Shown piece after piece: positions 49,001 through 56,804 of a stretch of 64,000 bases of DNA. The notes beneath the pieces are model-generated. The model was given only the letters and a program-made list of their open reading frames with translations. It did not search any database and was not told where the DNA came from. The first letter of the stretch is position 1. Every line of letters starts with the position of its first letter. The DNA comes from Pseudolabrys sp. (GTDB taxonomy: Bacteria; Pseudomonadota; Alphaproteobacteria; Rhizobiales; Xanthobacteraceae), in NCBI GenBank assembly GCA_017849615.1, contig JAFIGS010000003.1:186001-250000 (forward strand), in the 5' to 3' direction. A program made the position numbers and the translations under genes.

Positions 49001-49579
49001 GCCGGCGACGGTGACGGCGCCCTCCCCCTTCAAGGGGCCGAGCAGCGAGCGCGCATCGCCGTTGAACCAGACGCGCTCGAGCGTCACCGCGCCGCCATCG
49101 GGATCGGCGACACTGAACTTGCCGTCCTCGATGCTCAGCTTCTCGATGGCGAGATCGCCGGGATTGAAGGCGAAGGCGATGCCGGGCGTGCTGACCTGAC
49201 CGTTCGCGTCGGTGAGCAGATGAATCTCGGGGCCCGAGACCGTCAGCTCGGTGGCGCGCCACTCCCCGCGCAGCAGCGGCCCCAGCGCGAACTCGACGCC
49301 GAGCGCGCGCGCCTTCACCGACGCGCCTTCGGGCTGCGGCTTGGTCTGGGCGACCGAGGGGCTCGCGCCAAGCTGAATGTCGCTCAGGGTCAGGCGCGGC
49401 GACGGCAGCAGCCTCAGGTCCACCGGCCCGGCGACGCGCACCTCGGTGCCGAGGACGCGGCTCGCCTGCGCCTCGAACAGCGGGCGATAGCCGTTCCAGT
49501 CGATCAGCAGCGGGCCGACCAGCGCCGCCACCAGCGCCAGAATGATCGCGACCGCAATGCTGAGTAAGGTTGTCTGCAC
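45986..49579 (-). CDS. AsmA family protein (large envelope protein)
   Basis: 1197 residues from a GTG at 49577-49579, chosen because it has GGGAG 5 nt upstream and leads straight into the N-terminal anchor (TTLLSIAVAIILALVAALVGPLL). The N-terminal AsmA domain (DWNGYRPLFEAQASRVLGTEVRVAGPVDLRLLPSPRL) and a C-terminal AsmA_2 domain flank a long beta-repeat body. The last 75 residues are Pro/Ala-rich and disordered. AsmA-like proteins are thought to form lipid-conducting grooves spanning the periplasm. An upstream open extension overlaps a palindromic repeat and was rejected as coding. Confidence 0.9.
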   Translation of the reverse strand: MQTTLLSIAVAIILALVAALVGPLLIDWNGYRPLFEAQASRVLGTEVRVAGPVDLRLLPSPRLTLSDIQLGASPSVAQTKPQPEGASVKARALGVEFALGPLLRGEWRATELTVSGPEIHLLTDANGQVSTPGIAFAFNPGDLAIEKLSIEDGKFSVADPDGGAVTLERVWFNGDARSLLGPLKGEGAVTVAGELYPFRLSTGRYGEDDTLKLKINVDPVNRPLSIETDGVLSLKDAPQFEGALRLAKAVGIAQKGDGRLTQPWRVTAKLKATGQSALMEQVEYLYGSDEQGVKLTGVADFKFGKEPRFDGVLSGRQVDLDRVLVSEGGARPPPAAAIRELIALGGGAFAPAFPMSIGIGIDQVTLGGSAVQNLRGDIVSDARGWNLDRFEFRAPGYSRVRLSGHLAVANGGVAFNGPAEIDANDPKMLAAWLEGQADKVKPVAPIDVSPISIRGDVTLGSEKIAIDNLKAEFDRKVVSGRFAYVFAAGRSQARLDAALNAPDLDLDATLGFGMALMSGSSLERPRDMTIAVDIGRASVGGFTARDTSARLKVDGSGLQIDKLAVADLGGAAFSASGRIDTSGATPLGSINVDLNAPEMEPVLAVLQRFAPGTVAMLSDNVPMISPAILQARLTIDGTAPSAVARVAVGGRLGRLRVALNGHGNASADVLSRGDIKIDGKLDSEDGRTLLTVLGLGRSIAIEPGPASLTVALNGPAGGDLRTDARLLAKGLEARATGTAQPFAATPLASLKATIARANVAPLRGPARDDSVLPVTFDGRLAVKGAEVSMTDINASVGGSRVRGRLVVGFSAPRQVSGDIEADTADAGALLAAAIGMPSAAATGKQWVWSSEPFGDGVFGSRAGVVTFKARRLDVTRQIAVREFRAMLRFADRELTIDDMSGDIGGGALGGSMNWRDGDLGLGAKAALSVKGAEATTLLPAGARPPVTGKLDLTVDVSGSGMSPIALIGSLQGGGTATLTGGQLAGLNPQSFDTVTRAVDQGVVIDARRIAGIVEGALDSGQLAVSRAELVYTVNAGQLRLTKAAVDSRDADLGVTGEVDFSDGTVDARIVLSGAEKTAGARPNIFVAIRGPIAETTRGVDVSALTGWLTLRSVEHQAQRLKALEAAQPKPMALPPQPARPPVAAAEETSTNSVPSAPPRPAPEKQMAPALPAPLDIRSAPRPAGVARPNAPAVSPQN

Positions 49580-49708
49580 GCCAACTCCCGCGGCGCGCCG
49601 CGGCCCCCCCGGCCGGCGCACCCTCGCCGAATATAAGCGATTATTCGCGGTTTCCGTTGGCAAATCTATGTCGGGGCCGCGGGTTAGCGTCCGGACCTCA
49701 ATCGGCCC

Positions 49709-49797
49709 CATCCTGAGGAGCGCACGAAGTGCGCGTCTCGAAGACGAGGCCGCCCCATCCTTCGAGACGCGCGCCAAACGGCGCGCTCCTCAGGATG
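49709..49797. repeat. Palindromic element between asmA-like and FAD-oxidase genes
   Basis: Outer arms CATCCTGAGGAGCGC / GCGCTCCTCAGGATG (49709-49723, 49783-49797) enclose inner arms GCGCGTCTCGAAG / CTTCGAGACGCGC (49731-49743, 49760-49772). A second family of nested palindromes, distinct from that at 13344-13449. It lies just past the FAD-oxidase stop, where it may also serve as a terminator. Confidence 0.85.
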
Positions 49798-49830
49798 AGG
49801 CGGAATGGGCCGCACCGCGCCCGGGACAAG

Positions 49831-51255
49831 TCACTCCGCCGGAATCATCTTGCCGGGGTTGAGGATGTTCTGCGGGTCGAGCGCCTGCTTGATGGCCCGC
49901 ATCGCGGCGACGCCGGCGGCGCCGTGTTCCGCTTCCATGTACTTGGTCTTGCCCTGGCCGACGCCGTGCTCGCCGGTCGAGGTTCCGTCCATCGCCAGCG
50001 CCCGTTTCACCAGACGGTCGGAAATCGCCTTGGCGCGGGTGACTTCGTCGGCGTCGCTCATATCCACAAGCAAGGTCAGGTGGAAATTGCCGTCGCCGAC
50101 ATGACCGACGATCGGCGCGATCATGTTGTTTTCCGTGAGATCGGCCTGCGTTTGCGTCACGCAATCGGCCAGCCGCGAGATCGGCACGCAGACATCGGTG
50201 GCGATCATCGCCGCGCCGGGGCGGAGCTGGAAGTTGGAGAAGGCGGCATTGTGCCGCGCCTCCCACAATCGGGTGCGCTCCTCGGCCTGCGCCGTCCACA
50301 CGAACGGTCCGCCGCCGAACTCGGCAGCGATGTCGCCGAAGCGCTCCGCCTGCTCCTTCACCGACAGATCGCTGCCGTGGAATTCCATGAGCAGCAGTGT
50401 GGTTTCCGGCAGGCCCAGTTTGGAGCCGAGATTGAGCGCGCGCACCTGCATGGCGTCGAGCAGTTCGATGCGCGCCACCGGGATGCCGCTCTGGATCGTG
50501 AGGATCGTGGCGTTGCAGGCGGCCTCGACCGACGGGAATGGGCAACGGCCGCCGCTGATGGCTTCCGGAATGCCGGCGAGCCTGAGCGTCAGTTCGGTGA
50601 TGATGCCGAGCGTGCCCTCGGAGCCGATCATCAGCCGGGTGAGATCGTAGCCGGCCGAGGTCTTCTTGGCGCGGCGCGCGGTGTCGATGACCTCGCCATT
50701 CGCCAGCACGACCTTCATGGTCAGCACGTTGTCCTTCATGGTGCCGTAGCGCACGGCATTGGTGCCGGAGGCGCGCGTCGCCGCCATGCCGCCGAGCGAG
50801 GCGTTGGCGCCGGGATCGATCGGGAAGAACAGGCCGCTGTCGCGCAATTGCTCGTTGAGCTCCTTGCGCGTGATGCCGGGCTGCACGACGCAGTCGAGAT
50901 CCTCGGCGTGAACCGTGACGAGCCGGTTCATGTCGCGGAAGTCGAGCGACACGCCGCCCTGCGGCGCGTTGACGTGGCCTTCCAGCGACGAGCCGGTGCC
51001 GAAGGGAATGATGGGCATGCCGTGTCTGGCGCAGATGCGCACGGTCTGCTGCACGTCTTCGGTGGATTGCGGATAGATCACCGCGTCCGGCGCCTGATTG
51101 GCGATCCAGGTGACGGTGTTGCCGTGCTGCTCGCGCACCGCCCGCGATGTGACGACACGGTTGCCGAACGCGGCCTGCAATTCGGCGATGGCGGCGGCAA
51201 AGCGAGGCGGATTGGCGGTATCGGCAACGGTATCGGCAACGGTATCGGCGGTCAC
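49831..51255 (-). CDS. FAD-linked oxidase (D-lactate/glycolate dehydrogenase type)
   Basis: 474 residues from a GTG at 51253-51255, the normal length; GGGG precedes it. The first codons include three copies of a 12-bp repeat (GGTATCGGCAAC on the plus strand, 51217-51252) giving ADTVADTVADTA. The PCMH FAD-binding domain shows IIPFGTGSSLEGHVN and DPGANASLGGMAATRASGTNA; the C-terminal cap domain contains VGHVGDGNFHLTLL and EHGVGQGKTKYM. This fits GlcD/Dld2-type D-2-hydroxyacid dehydrogenases that pass electrons to the respiratory chain. Substrate not settled. The true start is uncertain. Confidence 0.88.
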   Translation of the reverse strand: MTADTVADTVADTANPPRFAAAIAELQAAFGNRVVTSRAVREQHGNTVTWIANQAPDAVIYPQSTEDVQQTVRICARHGMPIIPFGTGSSLEGHVNAPQGGVSLDFRDMNRLVTVHAEDLDCVVQPGITRKELNEQLRDSGLFFPIDPGANASLGGMAATRASGTNAVRYGTMKDNVLTMKVVLANGEVIDTARRAKKTSAGYDLTRLMIGSEGTLGIITELTLRLAGIPEAISGGRCPFPSVEAACNATILTIQSGIPVARIELLDAMQVRALNLGSKLGLPETTLLLMEFHGSDLSVKEQAERFGDIAAEFGGGPFVWTAQAEERTRLWEARHNAAFSNFQLRPGAAMIATDVCVPISRLADCVTQTQADLTENNMIAPIVGHVGDGNFHLTLLVDMSDADEVTRAKAISDRLVKRALAMDGTSTGEHGVGQGKTKYMEAEHGAAGVAAMRAIKQALDPQNILNPGKMIPAE

Positions 51256-51353
51256 GGCGAGCCCCGGCTGAACGAGCGGCGTGCCGGCAACGTGTCGGGA
51301 CGCAGGGCCGCCGTCAAGCTGCGGCGCAGCAGCGCCGCCAGCCGCGGCGAATG

Positions 51354-51557
51354 TCAGGAATAGAGATAGTCGGCCGGCGGCTCGGGCGGCGGCGGCACGC
51401 TGTGGCTTTGCGAGACGGCGTAGCTGGCGATCATCAGCGCCACGACGATGAAGAAGGCTCCCTTGGCGCCGATGCGCGCCGCCTTCCACGCGACCGAATA
51501 GTCGCGGGAGGCGAAGTTCCTGAATGCGGTTTTGACCGCGGCCATCCGGCTCGTCAT
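51354..51557 (-). CDS. Small single-pass membrane protein, unknown
   Basis: 67 residues from ATG 51555-51557 (MTSRMAAVKTAFRNFASRDYS), with GAGGAG 7 nt upstream. One TM helix (GAFFIVVALMIASYAVS) and a Pro-rich C-terminus (SVPPPPEPPADYLYS). No family recognised. It lies 98 bp upstream of the FAD-oxidase start on the same strand, and a perfect CtrA-like box sits about 60 bp upstream of its start, which suggests cell-cycle-linked expression. Confidence 0.7.
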   Translation of the reverse strand: MTSRMAAVKTAFRNFASRDYSVAWKAARIGAKGAFFIVVALMIASYAVSQSHSVPPPPEPPADYLYS

Positions 51558-51615
51558 CGGGCTGCTCCTCAACGGGCGGAGGATAGCCGGGCGGCCGGGC
51601 GGAAAAACGGTTTCG

Positions 51616-51631
51616 TTAAGAATTGGTTAAC
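51616..51631 (+). promoter_or_regulatory. CtrA-like box
   Basis: TTAA-GAATTGG-TTAAC is an exact match to TTAA-N7-TTAAC. It lies in the gap between the DUF2778 gene's stop and the start of the small membrane-protein gene, placed to act on the latter. Binding is not shown. Confidence 0.55.
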
Positions 51632-51688
51632 TGTGGGCCGAGGCTGTGGATTATTGTTGCGCCGGGCCGGCCCGGGGGCCCGGTTTCG

Positions 51689-52702
51689 CTACTGCGCGCT
51701 GGCGATGAGGCGCGGCACCGGCTCGTCGATGCTGCGCATGACAATGATCTGGGTGAACTGCCCGGCCTCATAGGCCTGCAGGAACTTGTCATATTCGCGG
51801 ATGGAGATGCAGCCGTTCGACGCCCCCGCCTCCCCCAACAGGAACGAGTGCGCCAGAATACCGTCGCGGCCATACATCTTGCCGTCGCCGACCGGTTTCA
51901 TGCGCAAGGCGCGCACGCCGTGAAACGGCTTCTCGCGGAAGCTGACGGCATAGACGTTGGGCGGCGTGACGCCGACATTCTTCCGGTGCACGGAGTCGGG
52001 ATCGTCCATCCACTCGCCGAAGCCGGAATGCGCCTCCAGCCGGGTGCCGTCCGGCATGTAAACCGCGCGTTTCGTGATGTCGTAGAGCACCGTGTTGGGA
52101 TGCGCGGCCAGCACCGCCTTGGCGGCCTGGTCCGGATCGCCGAACAGTTTGTCGAGCAGACCGGGCTCGGACGGTCTGGCTTGCGGCTCCTGCTGCTGCG
52201 GCGGCAGCGATGCGACGCGCGGTTCGTTCGCCACCGCAGGTGCGGCGACGGCCTGCTGCGCGATGCCATCGGGCCGCGGCAGCGGCAAAGGCGTGGCGAC
52301 GGACGCGGCCGCTATATTGTTGCGCGCGAAGCGGGTCGCATAAGGGGAGGTCGCGGCCCAGAGCCAGCTATCATCGCGCTTTCGCTGCACGGGCATGCCG
52401 ATGCGGCCGGCGACCTGGACCCAATCGTCGTGCCATCGCTCGGCAAAATTGGAAGCGCGCGCCTGCACGGCAGGCGTCTTTGCGCCCGCCGACGTACCGG
52501 CCGAACGGCCTTGATGCATCGGCAGATAGGCCGCCGTCGCGGCCACCGCGCCGACGGTGACGAAGCCGACCGCCGTCCAGGACAACGGCACCGCACCGCG
52601 CGCCAGAAGGCGCGCGAGTTGGGCCGGGGCCGATCCGATGGTCGGTCCCGCGAACTGCAGGGCAGCCTTCCCTTTGGCGATCAATACGCGGGCGTCGATC
52701 AT
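51689..52702 (-). CDS. DUF2778 (Tlde1-like) L,D-transpeptidase-fold protein, membrane-anchored
   Basis: 337 residues from ATG 52700-52702. An N-terminal TM helix (WTAVGFVTVGAVAATAAYLP) is followed by a Pro/Gln-rich linker and a C-terminal catalytic domain of about 130 residues. The domain starts TVLYDITKRAVYMPDGTRLEAHSG and ends with LAHSFLLGEAGASNGCISI, placing a His (about 285) and a Cys (about 298) as in L,D-transpeptidases. DUF2778 includes the peptidoglycan-targeting Tlde1 toxins, but rhizobial membrane-anchored forms are chromosomal and probably remodel the cell's own wall. No secretion genes nearby. Confidence 0.85.
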   Translation of the reverse strand: MIDARVLIAKGKAALQFAGPTIGSAPAQLARLLARGAVPLSWTAVGFVTVGAVAATAAYLPMHQGRSAGTSAGAKTPAVQARASNFAERWHDDWVQVAGRIGMPVQRKRDDSWLWAATSPYATRFARNNIAAASVATPLPLPRPDGIAQQAVAAPAVANEPRVASLPPQQQEPQARPSEPGLLDKLFGDPDQAAKAVLAAHPNTVLYDITKRAVYMPDGTRLEAHSGFGEWMDDPDSVHRKNVGVTPPNVYAVSFREKPFHGVRALRMKPVGDGKMYGRDGILAHSFLLGEAGASNGCISIREYDKFLQAYEAGQFTQIIVMRSIDEPVPRLIASAQ

Positions 52703-52868
52703 GTGCCGCCCATGATAGCGCGCCGCGGCCGGAGTGCCTACCCGCGACAGGGGCTGTGGAATCCGGCCCAAAAAGACACGTTTCGGCCGCTTTCTGTTCC
52801 ACGCCGCTCTCTGACGGGGCTTTTTTGGCCACCATCAAAGGTTGTGCAATTTAAACATATCACGCAAA

Positions 52869-53735
52869 ATGGTACCGACTGCTGACGTGCGTCTAAACAT
52901 GCCATCACGGGTCGCGCGCGTACTTATCCTATGCAAGACCTACCCCTCGCCGAGCGGCAAGCACGTCGAGACGTCTTGTGTTGCCGGCATGGAGAACAAT
53001 GGCGAACTAATCCGCCTCTTTCCCGTCCCGTTTCGGCTGGTTGATGATGACCGGCAGTTTAAGAAATGGCAGTGGATCGACGTTCGGATTGAGAAGGCAA
53101 GGAACGACCACAGGCCGGAAAGCCACAAGGTCTTTGTCGATACGATCAAGTGCGACCACAGGGCACTGTCCACAAAAAATGGGTGGGCGGAGCGCAAGCT
53201 CCAACTGGGCAAGCTAACACTGATCTCAAGTTTTTCTGAGCTCGAAGCGAAACGACAATCTTTTGGCGCCACGCTCGGTCTCCTCAAGCCGTCGAAGATC
53301 CTTGAGCTTGAGATTGTGCCGGCGAGAAACCAAGACTGGACGCCACAGGAAAAAGAAAAGCTTATTCAAGACTGGCGCCAGGAAGGCTTCTTTGACGCCG
53401 CTGACGCCAGAAAAATTACGACGCTAAGAAAGGTGCCGTTCGATTTCTACTACCGATACGAATGCGCAGCGCAAGGCAAGACGGAAACTCATCGTCATAA
53501 AATCGCCGATTGGGAAGCCGGAGCACTCTATTGGAATTGCCGCCGACGGTACGGAAATTGCTGGGAAGAGCCATTCCGTGAAAAACTCGGGACGCAGCTT
53601 CCTTCCACCGACCTGATGTTCTTGATGGGAACCATCCATCGATTCCCCGACCAGTGGCTGATCGTCAGCCTGATCTACCCGCCGACACCTAAGCCGCGGC
53701 CCGAGCCTCATCAGAGATCACTTTTTGAGCCGTAA
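52869..53735 (+). CDS. Uncharacterised protein, convergent partner of a DUF488 gene
   Basis: 288 residues from ATG 52869; a TTG nine codons earlier and an ATG at 52899 are alternatives. I do not recognise the family. The N-terminus RVARVLILCKTYPSPSGKHVETSCVAG looks like a beta strand followed by a loop, then RLFPVPFRLVDDDRQFKKWQWIDV; the middle is Lys/Glu-rich, and conserved-looking Trp/Cys residues occur near NCRRRYGNCWEEPF. The last residues QRSLFEP resemble a bacterial sliding-clamp motif (Q-x-S/D-L-F). Its base composition is AT-richer than its neighbours. The final 47 bp overlap the DUF488 gene tail to tail. Confidence 0.75.
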   Translation: MVPTADVRLNMPSRVARVLILCKTYPSPSGKHVETSCVAGMENNGELIRLFPVPFRLVDDDRQFKKWQWIDVRIEKARNDHRPESHKVFVDTIKCDHRALSTKNGWAERKLQLGKLTLISSFSELEAKRQSFGATLGLLKPSKILELEIVPARNQDWTPQEKEKLIQDWRQEGFFDAADARKITTLRKVPFDFYYRYECAAQGKTETHRHKIADWEAGALYWNCRRRYGNCWEEPFREKLGTQLPSTDLMFLMGTIHRFPDQWLIVSLIYPPTPKPRPEPHQRSLFEP

Positions 53736-54165
53736 TGTGCTTGACGCGAAACCCGCCGAGCGGAGCGGCTGCCCGGGCAACGAACGTGCGGTGACACCTG
53801 TCAAAATCAGTTTCAAAGCAAACTAGACAAGACGGCGATGCCTTTGCGATAGCGACGACTTCCGCCAGCGCTTCGCCGTTCTTCTTTAGATGAGCCAAGA
53901 AGCCGCGGGTGTAGGCAGACCAGTTCTCGTCTTGCCTATACTTGTCACGGACAGGCTTCGGACACCCCATCTGCACGACATGGCGGTACGCAATACCGGC
54001 CTCGTCCAGCGCACAAGCGAGCGCAGATTTCGAGAAGCCTTTTTTTCGCGAAAGAGGATTGGCCCGGACGTCGATGACAGTTTTCACGCCGGCGCTTTTC
54101 AGACGCGCGAGGAAAATCTCAAGCGAGAGCCCTTCATAGCCAAAGGTGAAAAGGTCACGTTTCAT
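53689..54165 (-). CDS. DUF488 family protein
   Basis: 158 residues from ATG 54163-54165. Conserved DUF488 features: LFTFGYEGLSLEIFLARL at the start, the VIDVRANPLSRKKGFSK motif (about residues 30-46), and the cysteine cluster CLVCFETDFDRCHRTF (Cys113, Cys116, Cys124, His125). The family is of unknown function, with a possible metal- or nucleic-acid-related site. No Shine-Dalgarno is evident. It converges on and overlaps the preceding unknown gene by 47 bp; both are AT-richer than surrounding genes, suggesting joint transfer. Confidence 0.88.
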   Translation of the reverse strand: MKRDLFTFGYEGLSLEIFLARLKSAGVKTVIDVRANPLSRKKGFSKSALACALDEAGIAYRHVVQMGCPKPVRDKYRQDENWSAYTRGFLAHLKKNGEALAEVVAIAKASPSCLVCFETDFDRCHRTFVARAAAPLGGFRVKHITAQKVISDEARAAA

Positions 54166-54263
54166 ACTCAAGTCATTAACATCAGGACCGATTCTGCACC
54201 ATCAGGCGTCATCAACGGCGCGCTCCGAAACTGTGCAAATGCGGAGAGCTGATGGGGAACGAC

Positions 54264-55289
54264 TTAATTTCCCCCCGTCGTCTTTTTCCTGAACAGGTTA
54301 CCGACCAGCGACGAGAACATGCCGGGCATCTGCCCCGGCTCGAACGGCACCGGCCGGCACATGCTCATGGTGACGAGGCCGATCCGCGCCATGCGCTGAC
54401 CCGCATAGAGCGACTCGGCCGTGGAGGCGGCCAGCCGTTCGGCGATGGCGCCGCCCAGATGCTGGGTCAGGCCCATGCCGGCCATGTCGACGATGCCGAG
54501 TCGGCCGGCCTCGACGACCAACCGGCGCAGCAGATGAACGGTCGCCGCGGCGGTCGGCCGGTGGCCATAGACGGCGGCGACGCCGCGCACCATGCGCACC
54601 GCCATGGCGACGAAGAACACCACATCGGTCAGCGCCGTCGGCGACACCGCCGTGATGCCGAGCGCCTGCGCGGCGGAGCGGCGCACCACCGCTTCGGCGC
54701 GGCGGTCGAGCGGCGTCATCACCGTGCGCGACAGCAGATCGACCTGCTGCTCCGGCGTGTGATGCTGTTGCAACTGCCGCTGATAGGTTTCGATCGCGGC
54801 TTTGGTCTCGCCATCCTTCGGCACGACGCTCAGAACTTCGCGCACGGCGTGACGCATCTCCGCGGGACGCAAGGTTTTCGTCAGCAGCTTGTCGTGAATG
54901 GCCTCGACGCTGGTGAGCCGCACGAAGCTGCGGACCTCGCGGCCGATGATGATCAGCGCGCCGCCGACGCCGGCGGCGACCGCCGCGCTCGCCAGCCAGC
55001 CCAGCGTGGCGCTCGACGTGAACGCGTTGGCGATCCACTGATAGGCGTCAACCCCGAGCCACCCGACGATGGCGATGCCGATGCCCCACAGGCCGATACG
55101 GCGCCAGACGCTGCCACGGCGGGGCGCCGGCGCGGCCGGCGCGACGACCGCGCGCTCGCGCGGCACCACGCGCTCGGTCTCGTCGGTGGCAAACACCATC
55201 GGCGAGCCGGGCCGTGCTGTCGCTGCGGCGTCGAGTACATCTTCCTCGATGACGAACGGCCTGTTCTGCGGTTGGCGGGGATCGCTCAT
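54264..55289 (-). CDS. DUF697 / YcjF-like membrane protein
   Basis: 341 residues from ATG 55287-55289. Two TM helices (IGLWGIGIAIVGWLGVDAY and LGWLASAAVAAGVGGALIII) follow an 80-residue charged N-terminus; the C-terminal domain contains the DUF697 stretch SPTALTDVVFFVAMAVRMVRGVAAVYG. The family is encoded together with YcjX-type P-loop proteins, as here, where the ATG overlaps the ycjX-like stop by 4 bp. Function unknown; linked to envelope stress in other proteobacteria. Confidence 0.88.
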   Translation of the reverse strand: MSDPRQPQNRPFVIEEDVLDAAATARPGSPMVFATDETERVVPRERAVVAPAAPAPRRGSVWRRIGLWGIGIAIVGWLGVDAYQWIANAFTSSATLGWLASAAVAAGVGGALIIIGREVRSFVRLTSVEAIHDKLLTKTLRPAEMRHAVREVLSVVPKDGETKAAIETYQRQLQQHHTPEQQVDLLSRTVMTPLDRRAEAVVRRSAAQALGITAVSPTALTDVVFFVAMAVRMVRGVAAVYGHRPTAAATVHLLRRLVVEAGRLGIVDMAGMGLTQHLGGAIAERLAASTAESLYAGQRMARIGLVTMSMCRPVPFEPGQMPGMFSSLVGNLFRKKTTGGN

Positions 55290-56725
55290 TGCAGCCGGTC
55301 TCCGATCAGATAATCGAGCGCGAGATCGAGATTGATGTGCGGAATGCCGTCGACCGGCGCCGGATCGATCAGCGGCGGCTCGAACACCGGCACATCGAGG
55401 AACGGTGTGCCCCATTGGTCGGGCTTGGGCGGCCGCACCGGCACCTCGCCGCTCAGGAATTTGGCCTGCTTGGCGGAGCCGACCTTGCGGCCGACCACGA
55501 CCTCGACGTCGCGGCCGTCCATGTGCTGCGTCGCCTCGACGGTGGAAGCCACGGATGCAATCGACATCACGTCGATATCGGCGTCGCGGCCGCGCGCCGA
55601 CAGCACCGGCAACGCCGCCATGTTGCGCAAGAGCGCGCTCATGTGCTCGCGCTGGCGATCCGGGATGTGGTCGGCCTTGGTGGCGGCGAACAGCACCTTC
55701 TCGACGCGCGAGGCGCCGAGCAACCGGGTGAGGATGTTGTGCTGGCCGTATTTGAAGCTTTGCAGGATGGCCTCGGTGGCGAGCCGCGTATCTTCGAAGG
55801 CCTCGCGGCCGGCCAGCAGCGCCCCGAGCACATCGACCAGCACGATCTGCCGGCCGTAATTGCGGAAATAGTCGGCGTAGAATTTTTCGACGACCTCGCG
55901 CTTGTAGACCTCGAAGCGCTCCTGCATCAGGCCGCCCAGCGAGCCGGCGCTGAAGCGATCGATGCCGTCGGCGACGTCGAGCGGCGCGAACCACAGATAA
56001 GGCGCATCGGCCAGGGTGCCGGGACGCACGAAGCGGCCCGGTTGCAGATAGCTCAGGCCATGCTTGTCGCGCGCGGTGGCGAGCAGCGCGCGGTAGAGAT
56101 CGTGCGCCTCCCTGGCGACGGCTTCGCTGGAAGGCTCCGAAGCCGGGTGTTCGCCGACAAAGGAGAAGAAATCGCGCGCGATGTCGGCGCGCAGGCCGCG
56201 CTTCCACAGCGCCAGTGTGCCGCGCGACCACTCGGCGTAGCTCTGCGACAACAGCGGCAGATCGAGCAGCCACTCGCCGGGGTAATCGACAATGCGCAGC
56301 TTGAGCGTCGCGGCGTTACCCCCGAGTGTCCCGAGCAACTGGCCAACAAGACCGGTCGGCGCGAAACGGATATTGACGCCGATCTCGGAAATGTCGGCGG
56401 TCGGTTCCGGCCACACCGACGGCGTGCCGGCCATGGCCTCGATATTGGCGGCATAGGGAAAGCGCGGGAGCGTGTGCGCGCGGGCGGCCTCGAGCTGTGC
56501 GGCCATCAGCCGCCCCTCGCCGACCGCCTGCAAGAGCGGCATGCGGTTGGGATTGTGCAGCGCGGAGAGAAGATTGTGGACGAGCGAGGTGATGAACACC
56601 GTCTTGCCGGCGCGCGACAGGCCCGTCACCGCGAGCCAGACCGTGGAGCCCTTGGCCAGTTCGGTGAGATTGGGCGTTTCACTGAGCCAGTCCGGCAGAT
56701 CGCCGATGATCGGTATTTTCGCCAT
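55286..56725 (-). CDS. ycjX: YcjX-like P-loop NTPase (DUF463)
   Basis: 479 residues. WLAVTGLSRAGKTVFITSLVHNLL (about residues 30-53) is the P-loop characteristic of YcjX/DUF463, with PRFPYAANIEAMAG and IVDYPGEWLLDLPLLSQSYAEW (switch-like DxxG equivalent) following. It has GTPase-like features and a C-terminal KADHIPDRQREHM guanine-type motif. It is the first gene of a two-gene operon with the DUF697 gene; both are absent from classic essential pathways and their role is unclear. Confidence 0.92.
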   Translation of the reverse strand: MAKIPIIGDLPDWLSETPNLTELAKGSTVWLAVTGLSRAGKTVFITSLVHNLLSALHNPNRMPLLQAVGEGRLMAAQLEAARAHTLPRFPYAANIEAMAGTPSVWPEPTADISEIGVNIRFAPTGLVGQLLGTLGGNAATLKLRIVDYPGEWLLDLPLLSQSYAEWSRGTLALWKRGLRADIARDFFSFVGEHPASEPSSEAVAREAHDLYRALLATARDKHGLSYLQPGRFVRPGTLADAPYLWFAPLDVADGIDRFSAGSLGGLMQERFEVYKREVVEKFYADYFRNYGRQIVLVDVLGALLAGREAFEDTRLATEAILQSFKYGQHNILTRLLGASRVEKVLFAATKADHIPDRQREHMSALLRNMAALPVLSARGRDADIDVMSIASVASTVEATQHMDGRDVEVVVGRKVGSAKQAKFLSGEVPVRPPKPDQWGTPFLDVPVFEPPLIDPAPVDGIPHINLDLALDYLIGDRLQ

Positions 56726-56804
56726 GGTGCCCCAATCGCCTGTCGGGTGGATGTGCCGCGCACTCTATTATAGATAGGGATCGTTTCGCCTTGCAGGAGA
56801 CCCG

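Noticed and set aside
49580-49777. N-terminal extension of the AsmA-like protein
   Set aside because: It would be translated through the palindromic repeat at 49709-49797, lacks a start signal, and would place 66 charged residues before a typical N-terminal membrane anchor.
51217-51252. 12-bp tandem repeat considered as a regulatory or phase-variable site
   Set aside because: Units are a multiple of three bases and lie inside the coding sequence, so slippage would only add or remove ADTV-like residues.
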